The notes: generated from the letters alone by a model not told the origin. 64,000 bases of DNA from Anoplolepis gracilipes (GCF_047496725.1 NC_132986.1:184501-248500), one strand, 5' to 3'. Shown: positions 26,334-40,651, counted from the first letter of the stretch. Numbers and translations are program-made.

Positions 26334-28100
26334 ACTAAATATATTATCCTATAATTATAATATTTTATATCTCTTTACATGATTATGATTTATATTATTT
26401 AATGCGCACATCGCGTCGTTTCCTTTGATATATACAATATTTTACAATATCGCGTAATATACTATTGAGTGCCGAGAGGTGTAAGAGATTAACAAACTGT
26501 TCAGCTAATCATTAATAAGAGTCTGGAAAAACGAAATTATTTGAAAATGTAATTTATGCTACTACTTTAAATATATGTTGATAACTCGTGTGCTGTGATT
26601 ATTGCGTTCGAGAGACTCTTTTTACCGTAATCATTTCGCGACGTGATTAGACATTATTATTATCTCTATTACACGTTCGGTGTTGTTATTAGCTTGCATC
26701 TATGACGAGAATATCACGTTTTGCAGATTTTATTGCCGTCGGACGCATTTTCAGCGATCCACGATGGGTGCATTTCCACGATATTATGTTCATCGAGGCT
26801 TCCGGCAACAAGAAATACGCAGTCTAACGCACTCGGAAGGGCGGTGAAAGTGCGTCAGAATGGGGCGACCCACACTTGTGTATGTACCTACACACGAGTG
26901 TGCAGTGTAACTCGTTGCAGCGCGACGAAGCTCGACATTAAAGAGCCCCTGGCAATATATCGAGGGCGAGGCGCAGGAGAGCGACTTGGCAGGACCTGGA
27001 GGATACGGAGAGCGTAATGTAAACTAATTAGCAACGAGTCTACGTCAATTAAGCCCACTAGAGTGCCTCTCGCGGTGACATTCCGCCGCATCGGCGTCCC
27101 GTGCCGTGACAATGATGCACCTACCGGGTACCGGGTATCTCGTGGAGATCGAAAACCATCGATCCGGCCGGGATTCCTCGCAAGCTACGCATTCGATTCA
27201 ATATCAAATATTTTCTCCTGAAATTTAATTTTTTATCACATAATTGTGCATACAAAAAAAAAACGGCAAAGCGTGAGTTTTTGGCTCGGTTTAGAACTCT
27301 GCAATTAGGGTAGATGAGACTATATAGTCCATATTAAATTAATATATGTATGTAAGGGCTAATCGTGATAACATTTTAATCTATATATCGTCTATATTCT
27401 ACGATTAGTATGATAACTATAGTCTATATATAATATAGTCCATATAGATGACTGTATGTAAGGACTATATGTAATGTTCTTTTTCAAATTGTCTTATTAA
27501 AATATTTCGCATCTTGTGAAACGTGAAAGGAGCTATAAATGTTGAGTTGACGTGAGCTGGATGTAACACGCTAATAGGAAAATACTAAAACGGGAAATTA
27601 CGCTCGTCCTGTGACGTCCGTCGTATCCGCTTGATCGAACGTGGCTCGCAATTATCTCATCTAGGATGAACGGTATCGAATCATGTGCTCGAATTCATGA
27701 CATGTTGTAGAATACTCGACGGATTATTATTCTGCGTCATAAGCAACGCCGAGGATATTTTAAATTTTCTCATCACCCGTCGTAGTATGATAAAAATACC
27801 GTTCGACGATATTTTCGTTCGAGCCTTTAATCGACGATAATGCAAATTCTACTATCACTATTGTGTGTGAAGTTTGATTCGTTCGCGAACGCATCGTTTG
27901 CAACATCCCACGCGCATTTCCATCGAAATCCGGCATACCGCACTTTGGAACTTCGGCAACTTCGATCGTCCGAGCCGAGATGCGATTGCGGGATTAATCA
28001 ACGTTGCATACACACACACACACGTTCTCACCTGGTATATGTATGTACACATGTACGCGCCATTCTCACGTATCGCCATGATATCCGCCATAATCGATAC
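24480..28100. other. Gene-free unique DNA
   Basis: AT-rich to 26.7 kb, then a balanced block (26.7-27.2 kb, 27.5-28.1 kb). Around 27.31-27.48 kb short TATAG/CTATA words repeat and overlap as small palindromes. No protein-like exon was seen. Confidence 0.5.
26305..26333. repeat. CA microsatellite
   Basis: About 14 CA units in AT-rich DNA. Confidence 0.93.
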
Positions 28101-28107
28101 TCGCGTT

Positions 28108-28109
<2 letters not shown>

Positions 28110-28150
<41 letters not shown>
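28110..28150. repeat. TA microsatellite
   Basis: About 20 TA units, 257 bases before the long CT array. Confidence 0.95.
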
Positions 28151-28151
<1 letters not shown>

Positions 28152-28402
28152 TAATAAAATAGTAGCTGCCTCAATATATCTATAGACAGTCACTATTTTA
28201 TTTATAATTTGAGATATGATACTCTCGGAACGCGCTGTCACTTATGCATTATCCAACCAGAACGGATGACGTCTTTCCTCTTTCCCGATCGCTCTCACAC
28301 CGCGAGTCACCAACAAAGTGGATTTATGTGACGGAAAACTTGCCGATATCTGCCTCTCTTCTGTGACAAACATTTTTCTTGAGTGCAGCTCCGTACGTGT
28401 AG

Positions 28403-28835
<433 letters not shown>

Positions 28836-29391
28836 GTATATATTCAATTTCGCGGGCTGCTGCTATCTAACTAAAAGCGGGGCGGCCCGTTCCATCAAAA
28901 GGGGACCGATAAATCAGTTCTGAGAATCGCGCTTTCGAGAAAAGGGTGGAAAATCTATTTGCGACAAACTTCTAAGAGAGAAACCTTTGTTCTCTGTTAA
29001 GCGATCGGAAGAAGTGTATTATATTTATGAATTTTAATCAACGGAAGATGGAAGATATTTGTGAAATATAAAAGGCGTTTGCCATATTAATCGCATCTAC
29101 AATTTTCGATTTTAATTATCATAAATGTTTATTGTTTATGATTTAATTATTAATTTTTCACGTAAACTTCTGTTATGTAAAATATAGTATATTTAAAATT
29201 CACATATTCCTTTATGTCTAATATTTCATATTTAGTTTCTTGCGCTCGTTCTCTCTCTCTCTCTCTCTCTCTCTTTCTCAAGAGAATACCAGCGGTAAAA
29301 TACGAAATATATATTTACATGAAACTTCCCTTTTTATATATAAAAAGAAATTTAATTATTATGTAGATTTAAAAAACTCTGCATGTAGGTA

Positions 29392-30000
29392 CAGGATTTC
29401 TATAACGTCAATTTCTATCCCTATATTTCGGAAATGATTTAAATTTTCGAAAAATCACGAAACGTGTGTTCGAATATTTCAAAAGCTCCTAATGGAATGC
29501 AAAGGAAGGGACTAAACTCAAAAATTTTAAATATACTTTTATGAATAATCAGACAAATTAATTGATGTAGAGAAAACACAAGTTGTCTTAAAGAAAAAAT
29601 ATGAATTTGCAACGAGCAGTTACATATTTTTTCTTTAAAAGAACTATGTATTTTCTTTATATAAATCTGTGCATAAAAGTATTAAGATAAGATTACCGAA
29701 CATTGAATGTTTTACGAGATATTTTATATTTTATTTCAAAATACTGTAACTTTTGAGTCTCATAATTCGGAAAATAAAAAATTATTTCATTACAGCGTTT
29801 TCGAGATAAGCTATAAGAATCTAAAAGTAAAAAATAAGAGGTTTCCATTTGAAATTTTTAAGTTGGATCCCTTCCCCCCTCTTGCATCCCCCAACCCTCT
29901 TAAAAGAGTAGCGCCACGATCGAACATGTGTTTTGTAATTTTTCAAAATTATGAACCGTTTCCGAAATATAAAAGTAGGAACTGACTGATAGAAACCCTA
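29392..30000. mobile_element. TA-flanked inverted-repeat element, 609 bp, degraded
   Basis: The left end (AGGATTTCTATAACG...) and right end (...AGAAACCCTA) are diverged inverted repeats that can be followed for about 150 bases. Shared landmarks are TATATTTCGGAAA near 29421, GTTCGA near 29469 and GAAGGGA near 29505, with their complements near 29965, 29917 and 29869. TA flanks both ends (29390-29391, 30001-30002). An internal inverted repeat (29590-29640) has 16-base arms around AAAGAAAAAATATG. The 92-codon open frame in its right half is not a recognisable transposase. Confidence 0.65.
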
Positions 30001-31436
30001 TATAAATAATATTTAAAACTGTCTTTTTTTCTCCTAAATTAAAAAATTGTTTTATAATTTTGCATTTTCAATAATTTTATAATTAAATCTGCGCTATCAA
30101 TTGCAACGATGAATATTGTGAACACAATTGTCATACATATCTTGTATGTGAAAACTCAAATAAATAAATCTTTGTATTCGTAACGTTAGATATAAAGTAT
30201 GGATTTATTGGACAAACACAGTTTTCATGTTACATAGAAAACTGATGGTGGAAAATAATAAATTTGCCGATAAGACACTCGCGTTAGGTTGAAAGTTTCG
30301 CGAAAGAATCCGCGAATATCGCGGATATTGATCGATATTCCTGCCGTTTCGCACATCAAGGGCCTTCCGTCTGGCGGCTTTAAGCTCGTGGCTAATAAGG
30401 ACTTCATCAAGTTACCGTGAGCCACGGGAAGAGCAGAAATTCAGTATATAGCGAGCGGGATTGCGCAAATTTCGTAGATTATATCGCGAAATTAGCTAAT
30501 CCGCGCTACTCCGAGTAATCGCGAGTAAATTCCATGAAAATTCGACGTTACAAAATGGATTTCGCGAGAATAAATATAGCCAACAGATTATTCGGCTGCG
30601 AAAATTATTATACGTCGGTTTTCTCTTAAGATCGTCTGATGAACACCAAGCTCTCGCAACTTGTCATTTTCAAAATTTGTAACACGTTAAAGACCGCGCG
30701 ACAGAAAACAAAATTACACAGACATGATTTTCCTCGGAATAAATAATATACTACTTTTTCTGTACGTCGATATATTTAATATCTCTATATTTAATTTCCC
30801 TATGTTGAAATTACCGTTTTACCATTTCCAATAAAATAGCCATATCGCACACTAAAGTAGACACAGTATGTACACAGAGATGATCAATTTAATCTAACAA
30901 TAAGAATTATTACCAATTAAATATTATATTATTTCAATATAAAATAAATAACGAAAATTAAAAATGAATGAAAAATAAAGAGAGTAAACAGATTTTATCT
31001 CTGTACATTACAACTTGAAGGTTATCAACATAAACGTTTAATTAAACTTTCATAATAATACAACATACATTTTAATATTCAATTTAATCTCATTATTCAT
31101 TTGTCAGTATAATTATAATATTAATAATCACAATTGCAAAAATTATTGCTAGATCGTTTGAACTCTTTTTTTTTTTTTACTATACTTGACTTTTGTTTTA
31201 TAATTGTTTCTCGTGGCGTTCGCGAGAGAAGCAAATGATTTTCGCGTTGACATACCGCGCCTAACGATGGAAAGGGGCGAAGAACAAGCGGGTCCACGCT
31301 GTCTAGCCCTGATGGATAACGCTACAAGGATGACGAGATGAGGGATGGTGGAGGAAGAGTTGGCGCAGTGAGTTGGCAAAGAGGTGCTTCGAGCAGAAGG
31401 AAGAGGCCGAAAGAGGCGGAAAGAAGGCCGAGGAGA

Positions 31437-31437
<1 letters not shown>

Positions 31438-31473
<36 letters not shown>
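31438..31473. repeat. (GAC)n trinucleotide array with (GA)n downstream
   Basis: About 11 GAC units, followed by a GA tract at 31504-31531. The whole area 31330-31540 is purine-rich on the plus strand. Confidence 0.9.
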
Positions 31474-31498
31474 CCTGCAAAAGGAGACAAAGAAAAGA

Positions 31499-31534
<36 letters not shown>

Positions 31535-32376
31535 CTGAGTGAAGCGCGGAGAGTGTTACAATAGCTTGCAGATTGGAGAGGCAGACGTACAGTCCCTGAC
31601 CTAGCTGCGTACAGTCTCTCCAGAAGGTTACGGCACGAATGTCACGTGAAATAAGCACTCTACTGCGCCCTCTCCCGCCTGATCAAACCGCTATATTACT
31701 ACTTGTACAAATACGCGAATATATCCCGTTCAAACGGGGATCTGTTCTCCGGTGGTTCTCAACCTGATTGATCCAAGCTGCTCGCTGTACGAATCATCCG
31801 CTGTAGATTCACGGGAGATCAGATTGATAGCTTCAGCTGTGATATGGATTTACGTCGAGCGTAAGCTGGCGCGATCAAACTCGTTGGAATACATGTCGAC
31901 TGTATAGGTACTGCATATGTACCCCTTTCGTGTCACAATCAGCGATAAGGTTAATGATGCTGGCTTACTTTTTCGGTACGAAAAATCTTGTAACGCATTC
32001 AGGGTGACAAAAAACATTGTTTAATATTGATTTTGTTTTTTTATAATTTGCACAAAAGGTGAAACTTTACTTTTGTCGTACTCTTGTATTTTATTGTAAA
32101 AAAAAAAATGTTTTCCATCTTATCACATCCGAAATCGGAAACTCTTGATTTTATCGACGACGATTCGGAATATAACGGCATTGGAAGGGGAAGACAAACT
32201 CATTGCTGTCGCTAAAGGATTGTTCGCTCAATTGTAATCGGCAAATCCAGATCGAACTTGACCGCGGCACTTATCGTGCCCGCGAAATCAATCTCGACGA
32301 TTTCGTATGACAGCCCAAGCGAGCAATGCAATTACCGGGACTATTATCGGCTCCATTCCGGCTCCTTCCGGCGAGA

Positions 32377-32396
32377 GGGGAGGGAGAGGGAGAGGG
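32377..32396 (+). other. G-quadruplex motif on plus strand
   Basis: GGGGAGGGAGAGGGAGAGGG: four G runs with loops of 1, 3 and 3 bases, inside the purine-rich part of the 32.2-32.9 kb block. Confidence 0.65.
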
Positions 32397-32550
32397 AGAG
32401 AAGAGGAGAGGAAAGAGAGAAACTTGGCAGCGTGAGACTCCCTAGCGTGATCCAGGCAGACCCCGATGCTCCTCTAGCTTTTAATTTCTCGCTTCTCGGT
32501 TTCCGGTTTCGCGTGGTTTGGAAAAGTTTCGAAACGGAAGCTGCACTCTT

Positions 32551-32556
<6 letters not shown>

Positions 32557-32618
<62 letters not shown>
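32557..32618. repeat. CT microsatellite (62 bp)
   Basis: Perfect CT tract inside the 32.2-32.9 kb GC-rich region. Confidence 0.95.
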
Positions 32619-32620
<2 letters not shown>

Positions 32621-34902
32621 CCGCTTCGCTTCGGAGAGATGCTTTGAGCAGCAAGAAGAAGTCCGTCTCGAGGTCGGTTTGGATGCCGTAGCTCTGGGGC
32701 GTAATATTGATCATGGCGTAGGCGAGAGGGAGGGCGAAAAGGGGAGAGCGAGACGAGGGGTGCAGGTGGGGTGTCTGCGCGCCCTCTCTTCCTCCTCCGC
32801 CTCGCTTTCCACGAAGGCGCAGGGAGAGAGAGGGGACGAGAAAGGGGCGCGAGAGGGGAGAGGAACCAGCCGAAGCGTTACAACAGGCCCACTATACTGC
32901 TGCATACACGACGGATATACCGGGTGTTCGTTAAAAGAAGATCTGTCTTTTCGGGAGTCGCTGGTCTGCCGAAAGACATTTGGCTTCTATTTTTCTTCTA
33001 ACCGCGAGAACAGAGAAAATATTCCAGAGATGTATCCGTATTTTCAGAAAATGAAGTTACAAAGATTTTGCTGCGACTACAAGCATATGCTTTTAACATT
33101 AATAAAGTTTTCACATTTTCTACGCATTTTATACATCTAAAGTCATAATATGTTGGGAGAAAAAAGTTGACGAAAACAAAAATAAAGAAAATTTTTGTCA
33201 TTGACAGTTTAAAAAAATGCTTATAGTGCTGCAGCGAATTTTCCATAAAAAGAAAGATTAAAGATTAGATTAACGTAATCCATTTTCTTAAATAAGATTG
33301 CAGTAATTAGAAATTTCCTGAGAATTAAGTGTATTCTATATACATACGTATATATGTACATATAGTCATAAAAGCACTGGATGTCTCTCTAGTAGGATTT
33401 TCTTGATAAATTTGAGGGGAAATCGAGTTTTCCCCTTAATGCAAATGTCGAAGAAGATCAGATTTTTTGCATGTTTCAAATTTTTTCCATTACACATATG
33501 TTTGTAAGAAAATTACTCCCGAAAAATTGAAATACTATTAAGATATTTAAAAATTAAAATTTCTTGAAAAATTTAGTTTTATTAACATTTTATATATGTA
33601 TATAATTCTACGATATTTAACATGTCCGAAAGGTCGAGGTTTTTTTAAATTTTTTCATTTACAACTTGAAAATTATCGATGACTTCATATTTTTGCAAAG
33701 GAATGATTATCCAAATTCGCGAGAGAGTCTGCTTAAAGAAAATTTAAAAAATTTTCGATCGTTTTAAGACATCCTATAGGTATGGCGTTTATACGAAGAC
33801 GTTAATCATATCTCATATTAATAAGATATGACTCTATCGTCTGACAATAGTACTCAATTACTGGTCGCCCTGTATATTATTATCCGTACGGGAAACATCA
33901 CTTCGCAATGTACATTTTCCATAAAGCGCGTCGCTCGTTATCCACGTTAGCCGCATACTGTCAATCATCGAATTCTCAGCGAAAACCCAAGCTTTATTCC
34001 ACCTTTCGTAACGAGTTTTTCCGGCTGAGAACCGCTGGGGCTGTTTCAGTCAGGATCGAAATGACAGTCTGGGCGAGAGGCGCGAGAGCTTTGAAAGCTC
34101 TCCGCTCTTTGTCACTCCCTTTCACTCTCTCTCTCTCTCTCTTTCTCTCCCTCAGTGGGGAGTTTCTGTGCAGTACGATATGGGATATCGCGCTCATGTA
34201 TGCACACGTGTATCGAGCGAGCAAACTCGCCCGAGTGTATACGTAATCGTTCGAGCGTGTGGGTGTGTGCAAAAAATTCTTTTATGAGAGAGAAAGAGAG
34301 GACTTACAATACACAGTCATACACACAGGTGGAGGCCATAGAAAAGCCCGTCTGGCTTAAAGGGTCAAGTCTCTCGGACCGCACGTGAGAGAACCGCGAA
34401 TTATCATTATTGAGAATAAATCTTTTTTCAAATACTTCAGCATCTAACGAATAAGAAAGAGGGGAGAAGGAAATAATTTTGAAAACAATTGTCATGAAAT
34501 CATTTCTCTGCAAATTTCTCCTGACGAATTGTGTGACGAATCTCTCTCTATTATTCATTGACATTACTTTTTATGTAATGTTTTAATATTTTTTTTTAGA
34601 TGATATATTTATTATTCGATAATATTTAATTTTTAAATATATAACATTTAAATATCATCATCCTTTTACATTAATTAAATACATTTTATTTCAAATTTTA
34701 TCTACTTGATATAAATTAGTGACATTGATGTTCAGTGCTAGCGTGTGTCGAAGAATAAGCAATATATTTAGCGTGGGATGAGAATATAGTGACTTTGTAA
34801 GTAGCAATTCTACGTTGTATTGTAATTTTATGTGCCGATTCATTTGATTTCTCTGCTTTTTTTTATAAAAGTAATACTTTTTTTTATAATAAAACAGAGA
34901 AC

Positions 34903-34903
34903 A

Positions 34904-34935
<32 letters not shown>
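34903..34935. repeat. GA microsatellite
   Basis: About 15 GA units in AT-rich DNA. Confidence 0.93.
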
Positions 34936-34937
<2 letters not shown>

Positions 34938-35882
34938 TCAACGAAAAATGACATAGAAAAACAGGCTTAAACGAGGGCTGCAGCGACCGAAGAGGGTGGA
35001 TAGGCTGTTCAAAGGGTTGCGCAGCTGCCATAGTCGAGACCTCTCCAATTATGGTCTCGACCTCCCCGCACGCCCGCATCGCACGTGTGTGAGCGTTGGC
35101 GGGATTTCATTAATTTTAATGAAATATTTTTAACTGTCGTCGGGGCACAATGGCAGATCTTTGATTCAGGTTCATGAGGTTCAAAACCGTTACGTGTTCA
35201 CAGGCCTTATATTTTTGACGAAATTGACAATTGCAAAAATGCAGCAACAAGAGAAACGTAATTATTGTGAAACAAATAAATCCAACGGCCATTGTCTAAG
35301 AAAGAGACGAAGAATTTGATAAATAATAGCAGCATGGATAGAGAAACAAGCGCAAGGAACCAAAATAACATGCAAATCTACTACTATTACACGCAGTCAT
35401 CAGAGAGAATCCGCGATGAGTGAAATCCTAGGGAAGGAGATGGCGAGCATAAGCGCGTTGTTTACGCATGTTGGAATTGCGTCTTCTTCACCAAGTCGAT
35501 GCAAGATCTCGCGTTGCTTGCGTACCTACCTACGTGAGAGAAAAGAGGCGAGAAATGACATTGCAAGCCTGCTCGGAGACGAAACAAGTTTTATCATCAC
35601 GGCTCGCTGCATCGTTGCACAAACGCTCGTGCGGATGAAACAGAGAGAGAGAGAGAGAGAGAAGAAGAAGAAGAAGGATTAGAGCGGTTCTAAAGCTTTT
35701 AATTGCGCCGCGTCCTAGAATTTAAATGTTTGCCGGAAACACGAAGCCCAGAGGGTCTCGCTCTCATCTCGCTCGGGCAAGACACAGCGGAACGACGATA
35801 GGAAACTTATCGGTATGCCGAACACGCCGTACCTCTAAACCATCTATTAACATATTTATGATGTCTTCCAGTTTCTGCGAGG

Positions 35883-35885
<3 letters not shown>

Positions 35886-35956
<71 letters not shown>
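35886..35956. repeat. GA microsatellite (71 bp)
   Basis: Perfect GA tract. A shorter GA tract with GAA units lies at 35640-35676. Confidence 0.95.
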
Positions 35957-35959
<3 letters not shown>

Positions 35960-37300
35960 AAGTAGCTTACGCGTTCGACTCCCCAAGGTGCATATTCCTT
36001 CGCGGGACCTCCGCCATGATCGAATGGGATTAAGCCATTATCGGGCTTGTATTTTTCTCCGTTGCAGGAGATCGCTTCGCTCGAAATTAGCTTTAACGAT
36101 CGAGCAAGTTCCCTTGCTTAATATATCTTTTACATATCTATTGATTATACGACGATTATGATATAGATATTTATTTATTACGTAATTCAACAAATAATAA
36201 TTTCTCATCCTTTTTCTAATACTAAAAATAATATGTACAATTTTGACTTTTAATTTTAATCGCTCTATTACGTTACAATTTTGAGAAAGTTATGGCTAAA
36301 ATTACAGACAAAAGCTATTTTAAGGTATTTTTATGATTAAATATGGAATTTATTGCAGGAAAATCATGAATTAAAATATTCAACATTTGTCAAATATTTT
36401 TCAACATGTTTATTCAAACTTGAGGATTTTCCAAATACGAATTTGCGATGCCAAAATTGGCAAATTCAAAATAGCGTAATCAATAAATTATGCGAATAAT
36501 AATCTTTTTTTAATTTTGGCATTCACTTGAATTATATTGGTTATACTACTGTAAAGTATTGTACATGGCTCTTTTTGCAAATTTAATTGCAAATTTCTCT
36601 AAACTATAACATGTTCGAACAGTGTAAAAAAGCCACGAATCAACGCATAATAAAATAACGATAAATGATTAGATATTCTCTTTTTTCGCGGAACTGTACT
36701 ACCAATTTGATTAAAGTCTTTCTTCCTTTTTTGAATTTTATCTTATCATTCGAACTGCGCGTGAAATAAAATTTGAACATAGTGGAAATGTACAGTCTTT
36801 TCTATCTTCTTTCTATAAAACTATAGAATTAGAAAAGAAAGTTCCGAAAGAAGCTTCTCTCGCTCACGTATCTTGGTCAGTGATATCGGCAGCCGGTCGC
36901 TGAACTTCCGTTATGGGAAAACGAAAGTTCGACAGGGGGGAAGGGGGGCTTTCAAACTGTGACGCTACGTGCGAATATATCGCCGTGTTATGGTTTGGTG
37001 CTTTTGAACGGAAAGTTAAACACGGAGTGGCAGGCAAAGCGAGCGTACAAAGTACACTTTGCTTCCTGTTAGCGGGATTAATAACTTCGCCACAGCTCCC
37101 CGAGACTCCTTCCATCGTCCATAGTTAGGTTGTGAACAGAAAATTATGTCCCCGCCAACGAAATGTCGCTCGATAAATCATTATCATCGTTCTTTCATAA
37201 TAATTGATTGCCGGAAAAAACAATTGTAAAAAATATGCCCTTATACATATAAGTCGTCGAAAGAATTCCCATATTTATGCTCAGGACATCTCACATAGCC

Positions 37301-37795
37301 CTACAGCACAAAATATTACTGAAATATTGCATAAATATTTCAATATTGCGACATGTTACAAATATTGCATCAATATTGTGCAAATATTATAAGTTTAATA
37401 ATTTATGGGAGATGTTGCAAAATATTACTTTTATATCATAATAAAAACACAATTAGTAACATTAAATATATATTTTTCTATCAGCTTAGTTTCTGAAACA
37501 ATCTTAATACAGAAAATTCAGATATTGAACTAATTGTTTAAAAGTCGGACAAACAAGTATGATGCAAGTAAGAAATATAATAAATTCTGCGATATCTTGT
37601 AAATATTGTATTTACGTTGCAGAAATATATATGAAATACAATTTGAAATATATCAGCATTGTTACAGAAATATTGCACAATGTAATTTGGGAGCGGACAT
37701 ATCTATATTGTGGCAAACTGTAAAAAATATTGCATGTAATATTTCAATTTTGCAAAACAATATTCCCGCAATCTTCCATTCCGCAATATCGTGCT
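37301..37795 (+). repeat. Dispersed repeat, copy A (about 495 bp)
   Basis: It aligns in the same orientation with 50926-51478. Shared blocks include CAAATATTGCA, TGTTGCAAAATATTACT versus TATTGCAAAATATTACT, TCTTGTAAATATTGTATT, TTTGGGAGCGGACAT, and GCAAAACA...TCCCGCAAT. Copies differ by substitutions and small indels. No open frame is shared. It is rich in repeated ATATTGC words. Confidence 0.7.
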
Positions 37796-37957
37796 TTGGG
37801 CGTAATTGAGTTTTCTCGGAACTCAAACATCCCTTTTTTTATAAGATGGAGCAGTTTATTTAAAGCTTTATTTCCGAAAGTTTAGGATTAGTTTCCGATA
37901 TAGATATACATAAAGTCACCAGATGATACATACCAGCTGACTTACCGCCATGTCAAC

Positions 37958-37966
<9 letters not shown>

Positions 37967-38010
<44 letters not shown>
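37967..38010. repeat. TA microsatellite
   Basis: About 22 TA units at the left border of the 38.0-38.2 kb CpG-rich island. Confidence 0.95.
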
Positions 38011-38011
<1 letters not shown>

Positions 38012-38024
38012 CGTAGCTTATCTC

Positions 38025-38230
38025 GACTACCGCGCGTTTTGGAGAGCCGGGGTTAAGCGGTGTCACACGGGGCGGTATCGGCATGAATGTTTCATGAAGC
38101 CGTTCGCTCCCGCATACACGCGCGCGGGACCGCACACGCACGTGCGTGGCCGTGTTTGCCGGGACGACAATCCGGCGAACGCGCGCCTAAATCATTGTCA
38201 CCTCACTGATTGGCCGGTGTCCATGGTTCT
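38025..38230. promoter_or_regulatory. CpG-dense island with inverted CCAAT box
   Basis: A sharply bounded CG-rich block beginning after the TA microsatellite, with CACGCGCGCGGGAC, CACGTGCGTGG and GATTGGCC. It resembles a promoter by composition, though no adjacent gene is recognisable. Confidence 0.25.
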
Positions 38231-38459
38231 CGTAAAAAAAAAAGTCCCGACAGCGCTGACTCGTCACATATCTCGGCTTTTTCGTGCCTGGACGAACGTC
38301 CATTTGTATTTTACCGCGGAAATAGCGACTCACGGAACGAGCGATAATTTAATTCGCCTCTGCGAAAATTTGAAGAAATTATCTCATTCCCTGGAGGATT
38401 CGCCAAAATAAAATTACGTACTTACTGAAGAATTAATAAACGTGTATCACTAGTAGCTT

Positions 38460-38461
<2 letters not shown>

Positions 38462-38491
<30 letters not shown>
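38462..38491. repeat. GA microsatellite
   Basis: About 15 GA units. Confidence 0.93.
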
Positions 38492-38494
<3 letters not shown>

Positions 38495-39132
38495 TCTTTA
38501 AAGGACGATTGCTTTTTAATATATTTACATACTTTAGGTATGTTTTTATTTCGCTCTATATTATTTTTCTGTAGTTTGTATTCAATTTGCAATAATACAG
38601 CCACACATACGTGTGGATTAAATCCTTTATATTCATTTTTAAAAATCAAAAATTTAATTTAAATTGCAAATATATATATACATATATATAAAGTAATTTT
38701 TGAAGAGCAAAAAAAAAAAATAAATTATAAGCAAAATCGGGCGAAAATAAACGATCAATTCGTCGCGCTCGACGCGCTTCCGATCGACGATTTTGGCAGT
38801 TTTAGGTCGGCTACACTGTTTATTGAAAATATGCCGGGCCACGCGATGTCACGTCAAATCGGCAAGCGATTGAAGACAAGAAAATTGATTTCGCGCGCTT
38901 TCGGCCGGGAAGGAAGAAAGTCGAATTCACACAAGTCTCGACACAAAGCCAACCCTGGAAATAGATTGCGCGAATCGCGCGCACCGTTGCAAGCCTTTTC
39001 AGAATACTACTTTTGGAAGTACTTTCGGAAGAAGGATACGGGACCGCTGCTGTTCTTGACAACTTGCGCGCGCGCGAAGCTTGGCGAACAATGAAAGGAT
39101 GTTGAAATTTGCGCAGGAAGGTGCATATATTG

Positions 39133-39134
<2 letters not shown>

Positions 39135-39170
<36 letters not shown>
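39135..39170. repeat. TA microsatellite
   Basis: About 18 TA units. Confidence 0.94.
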
Positions 39171-39174
<4 letters not shown>

Positions 39175-40649
39175 CGCTGTACGACAGTACAACGAGATCT
39201 GTCTTGTGATATTGTGGAGAGTTTTCCTCAAAGTTAATCTCACCTTTATCGTGTTTGCGCACTGAATGCAACCGAGTAATTCTCAAAACTCAACATTAAC
39301 ATTGAAATGAATATACCAAATATGGACACGTTAAATAAGAATCTAATGTTTTGTATAAAATATATGGGGAAATTCGTTACTTTCTTTGCCCTAAATATCA
39401 ATATATTCGAAAAAAAACGGATATTCTTTTAATAGCAATTTTTATAGCCAATTTCCTTAACAAAGATATTGAGGTATCAATAATTTTTGAGTTACAAACG
39501 ATTAAAAAATAATGGTAAAGTTTTCCGCAAATTTTGTGGATTTAAAAGTTAATAAAATTATATTTTTTTCATTTAATTTCAAATAAAGTTTAACAGAATT
39601 TAATTTACTTTAATCAATTTTTTAGATTTAGTTACAAAAATATATGATAAGAATAAATTAAAACCTCCTTCTATTAATCGATATAAAGTTCAATCAACGT
39701 ATTATAGTATTTATTACAAAAATTTTAGAAAAAAATCTGGTTAACGATTATTACATAAAAATAATATAAGTTTTCAACACGAATTGACGTTACTACAAGA
39801 ACGATGATTTAGCCTTTAAAAAAATGTACTTAATATATCGTCAATGTAAAAAGATTCGCTTTAAATTCAACGAGGAAGGGATAAAAAAGTTGGATGCGGC
39901 CGTTTATTTCGCATCGTCCGGAACGATCCGAAATTGCAGATCCGCTCGATTGATCTCGGATGAATATTTAAGCCTGTGTGGCACGCTAACGTATCCTTTT
40001 TGCTGCCTTATTTCCCCTTGATCGTTATCCTTTTGCACACACGCACACGACACACACACACACACGTTAAATCTGTATCACTAAAAAGAGTAACTTCAAT
40101 AACATGTATCGACAACTTTCTCATACAATTTCTAAATCTACGTGAATTTATCAGAGAGCAGAAAAAAATCATAGAAAGACCACTCGCGATTATAGTAATT
40201 ATACAATACATATTTTACGGTAAATTAAAAATATGATGAGTTTAATTATGTAGGCGCGTTGCGCAATTTAAATCGCGTTCATTTCACCTTGCATTATATC
40301 GTTATTTAATGTTAAAAATATCCAGCTTAAACCATTTTCTATAGCTTACGTCCTCCTCGCTCGTACGTTTGCGAACTTTTTCCTAGAATTTTTACGCCTG
40401 TACATATTCCACTGATATATCGTCGCACACCTAAACGGCGAGCCGCTTCGTACGTAGTGCAAATTAAATTTTATCGGCCAAGTTTCACCGCAGGAAATAT
40501 TAAGCGCGAGTCTATGCGCAAAAATTACATCCGATAAACGGGTTAACATTTTTCGCAACAAGCTTCTCGCATCTCATTTATTTCGCTAAAAAAAAATATG
40601 ACAATTTATCGGCAACTTTTTTAGAAAAAAAAAAGAGAGATGGAATACA

Positions 40650-40651
40650 CA

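Larger units (their letters stand above)
30020..33000. other. Gene-free segment with purine-skewed GC-rich part
   Basis: 30.24-30.6 kb is balanced and open for short frames on both strands. 31.2-33.0 kb is GC-rich with GAC, GA and CT repeats, a G4 motif and Arg/Glu- or Ser/Leu-rich frames that are repeat artefacts. Confidence 0.5.
33000..37300. other. Gene-free segment
   Basis: AT-rich DNA at 33.1-33.9, 34.4-34.9 and 36.1-36.85 kb resembles decayed transposon sequence without clear ends. Balanced blocks at 33.9-34.4, 35.0-36.1 and 36.85-37.15 kb carry only unrecognised short frames. Confidence 0.5.

Noticed and set aside
31749..31766. GGTGGTTCTCAACCTG, similar to some hAT transposon ends
   Set aside because: A one-mismatch match over 16 bases without an opposite end or target duplication is too weak to call.
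32917..33875. Possible element bounded by ATACCGGGTGTTCG and a GGTCGCCCTGTAT end
   Set aside because: The two outer ends share only a few bases and the interior arms do not match; they may be unrelated fragments.
36280..36640. AT-rich, transposon-like text
   Set aside because: No inverted or direct terminal repeats and no second copy found in the window; the same applies to 39350-39750.
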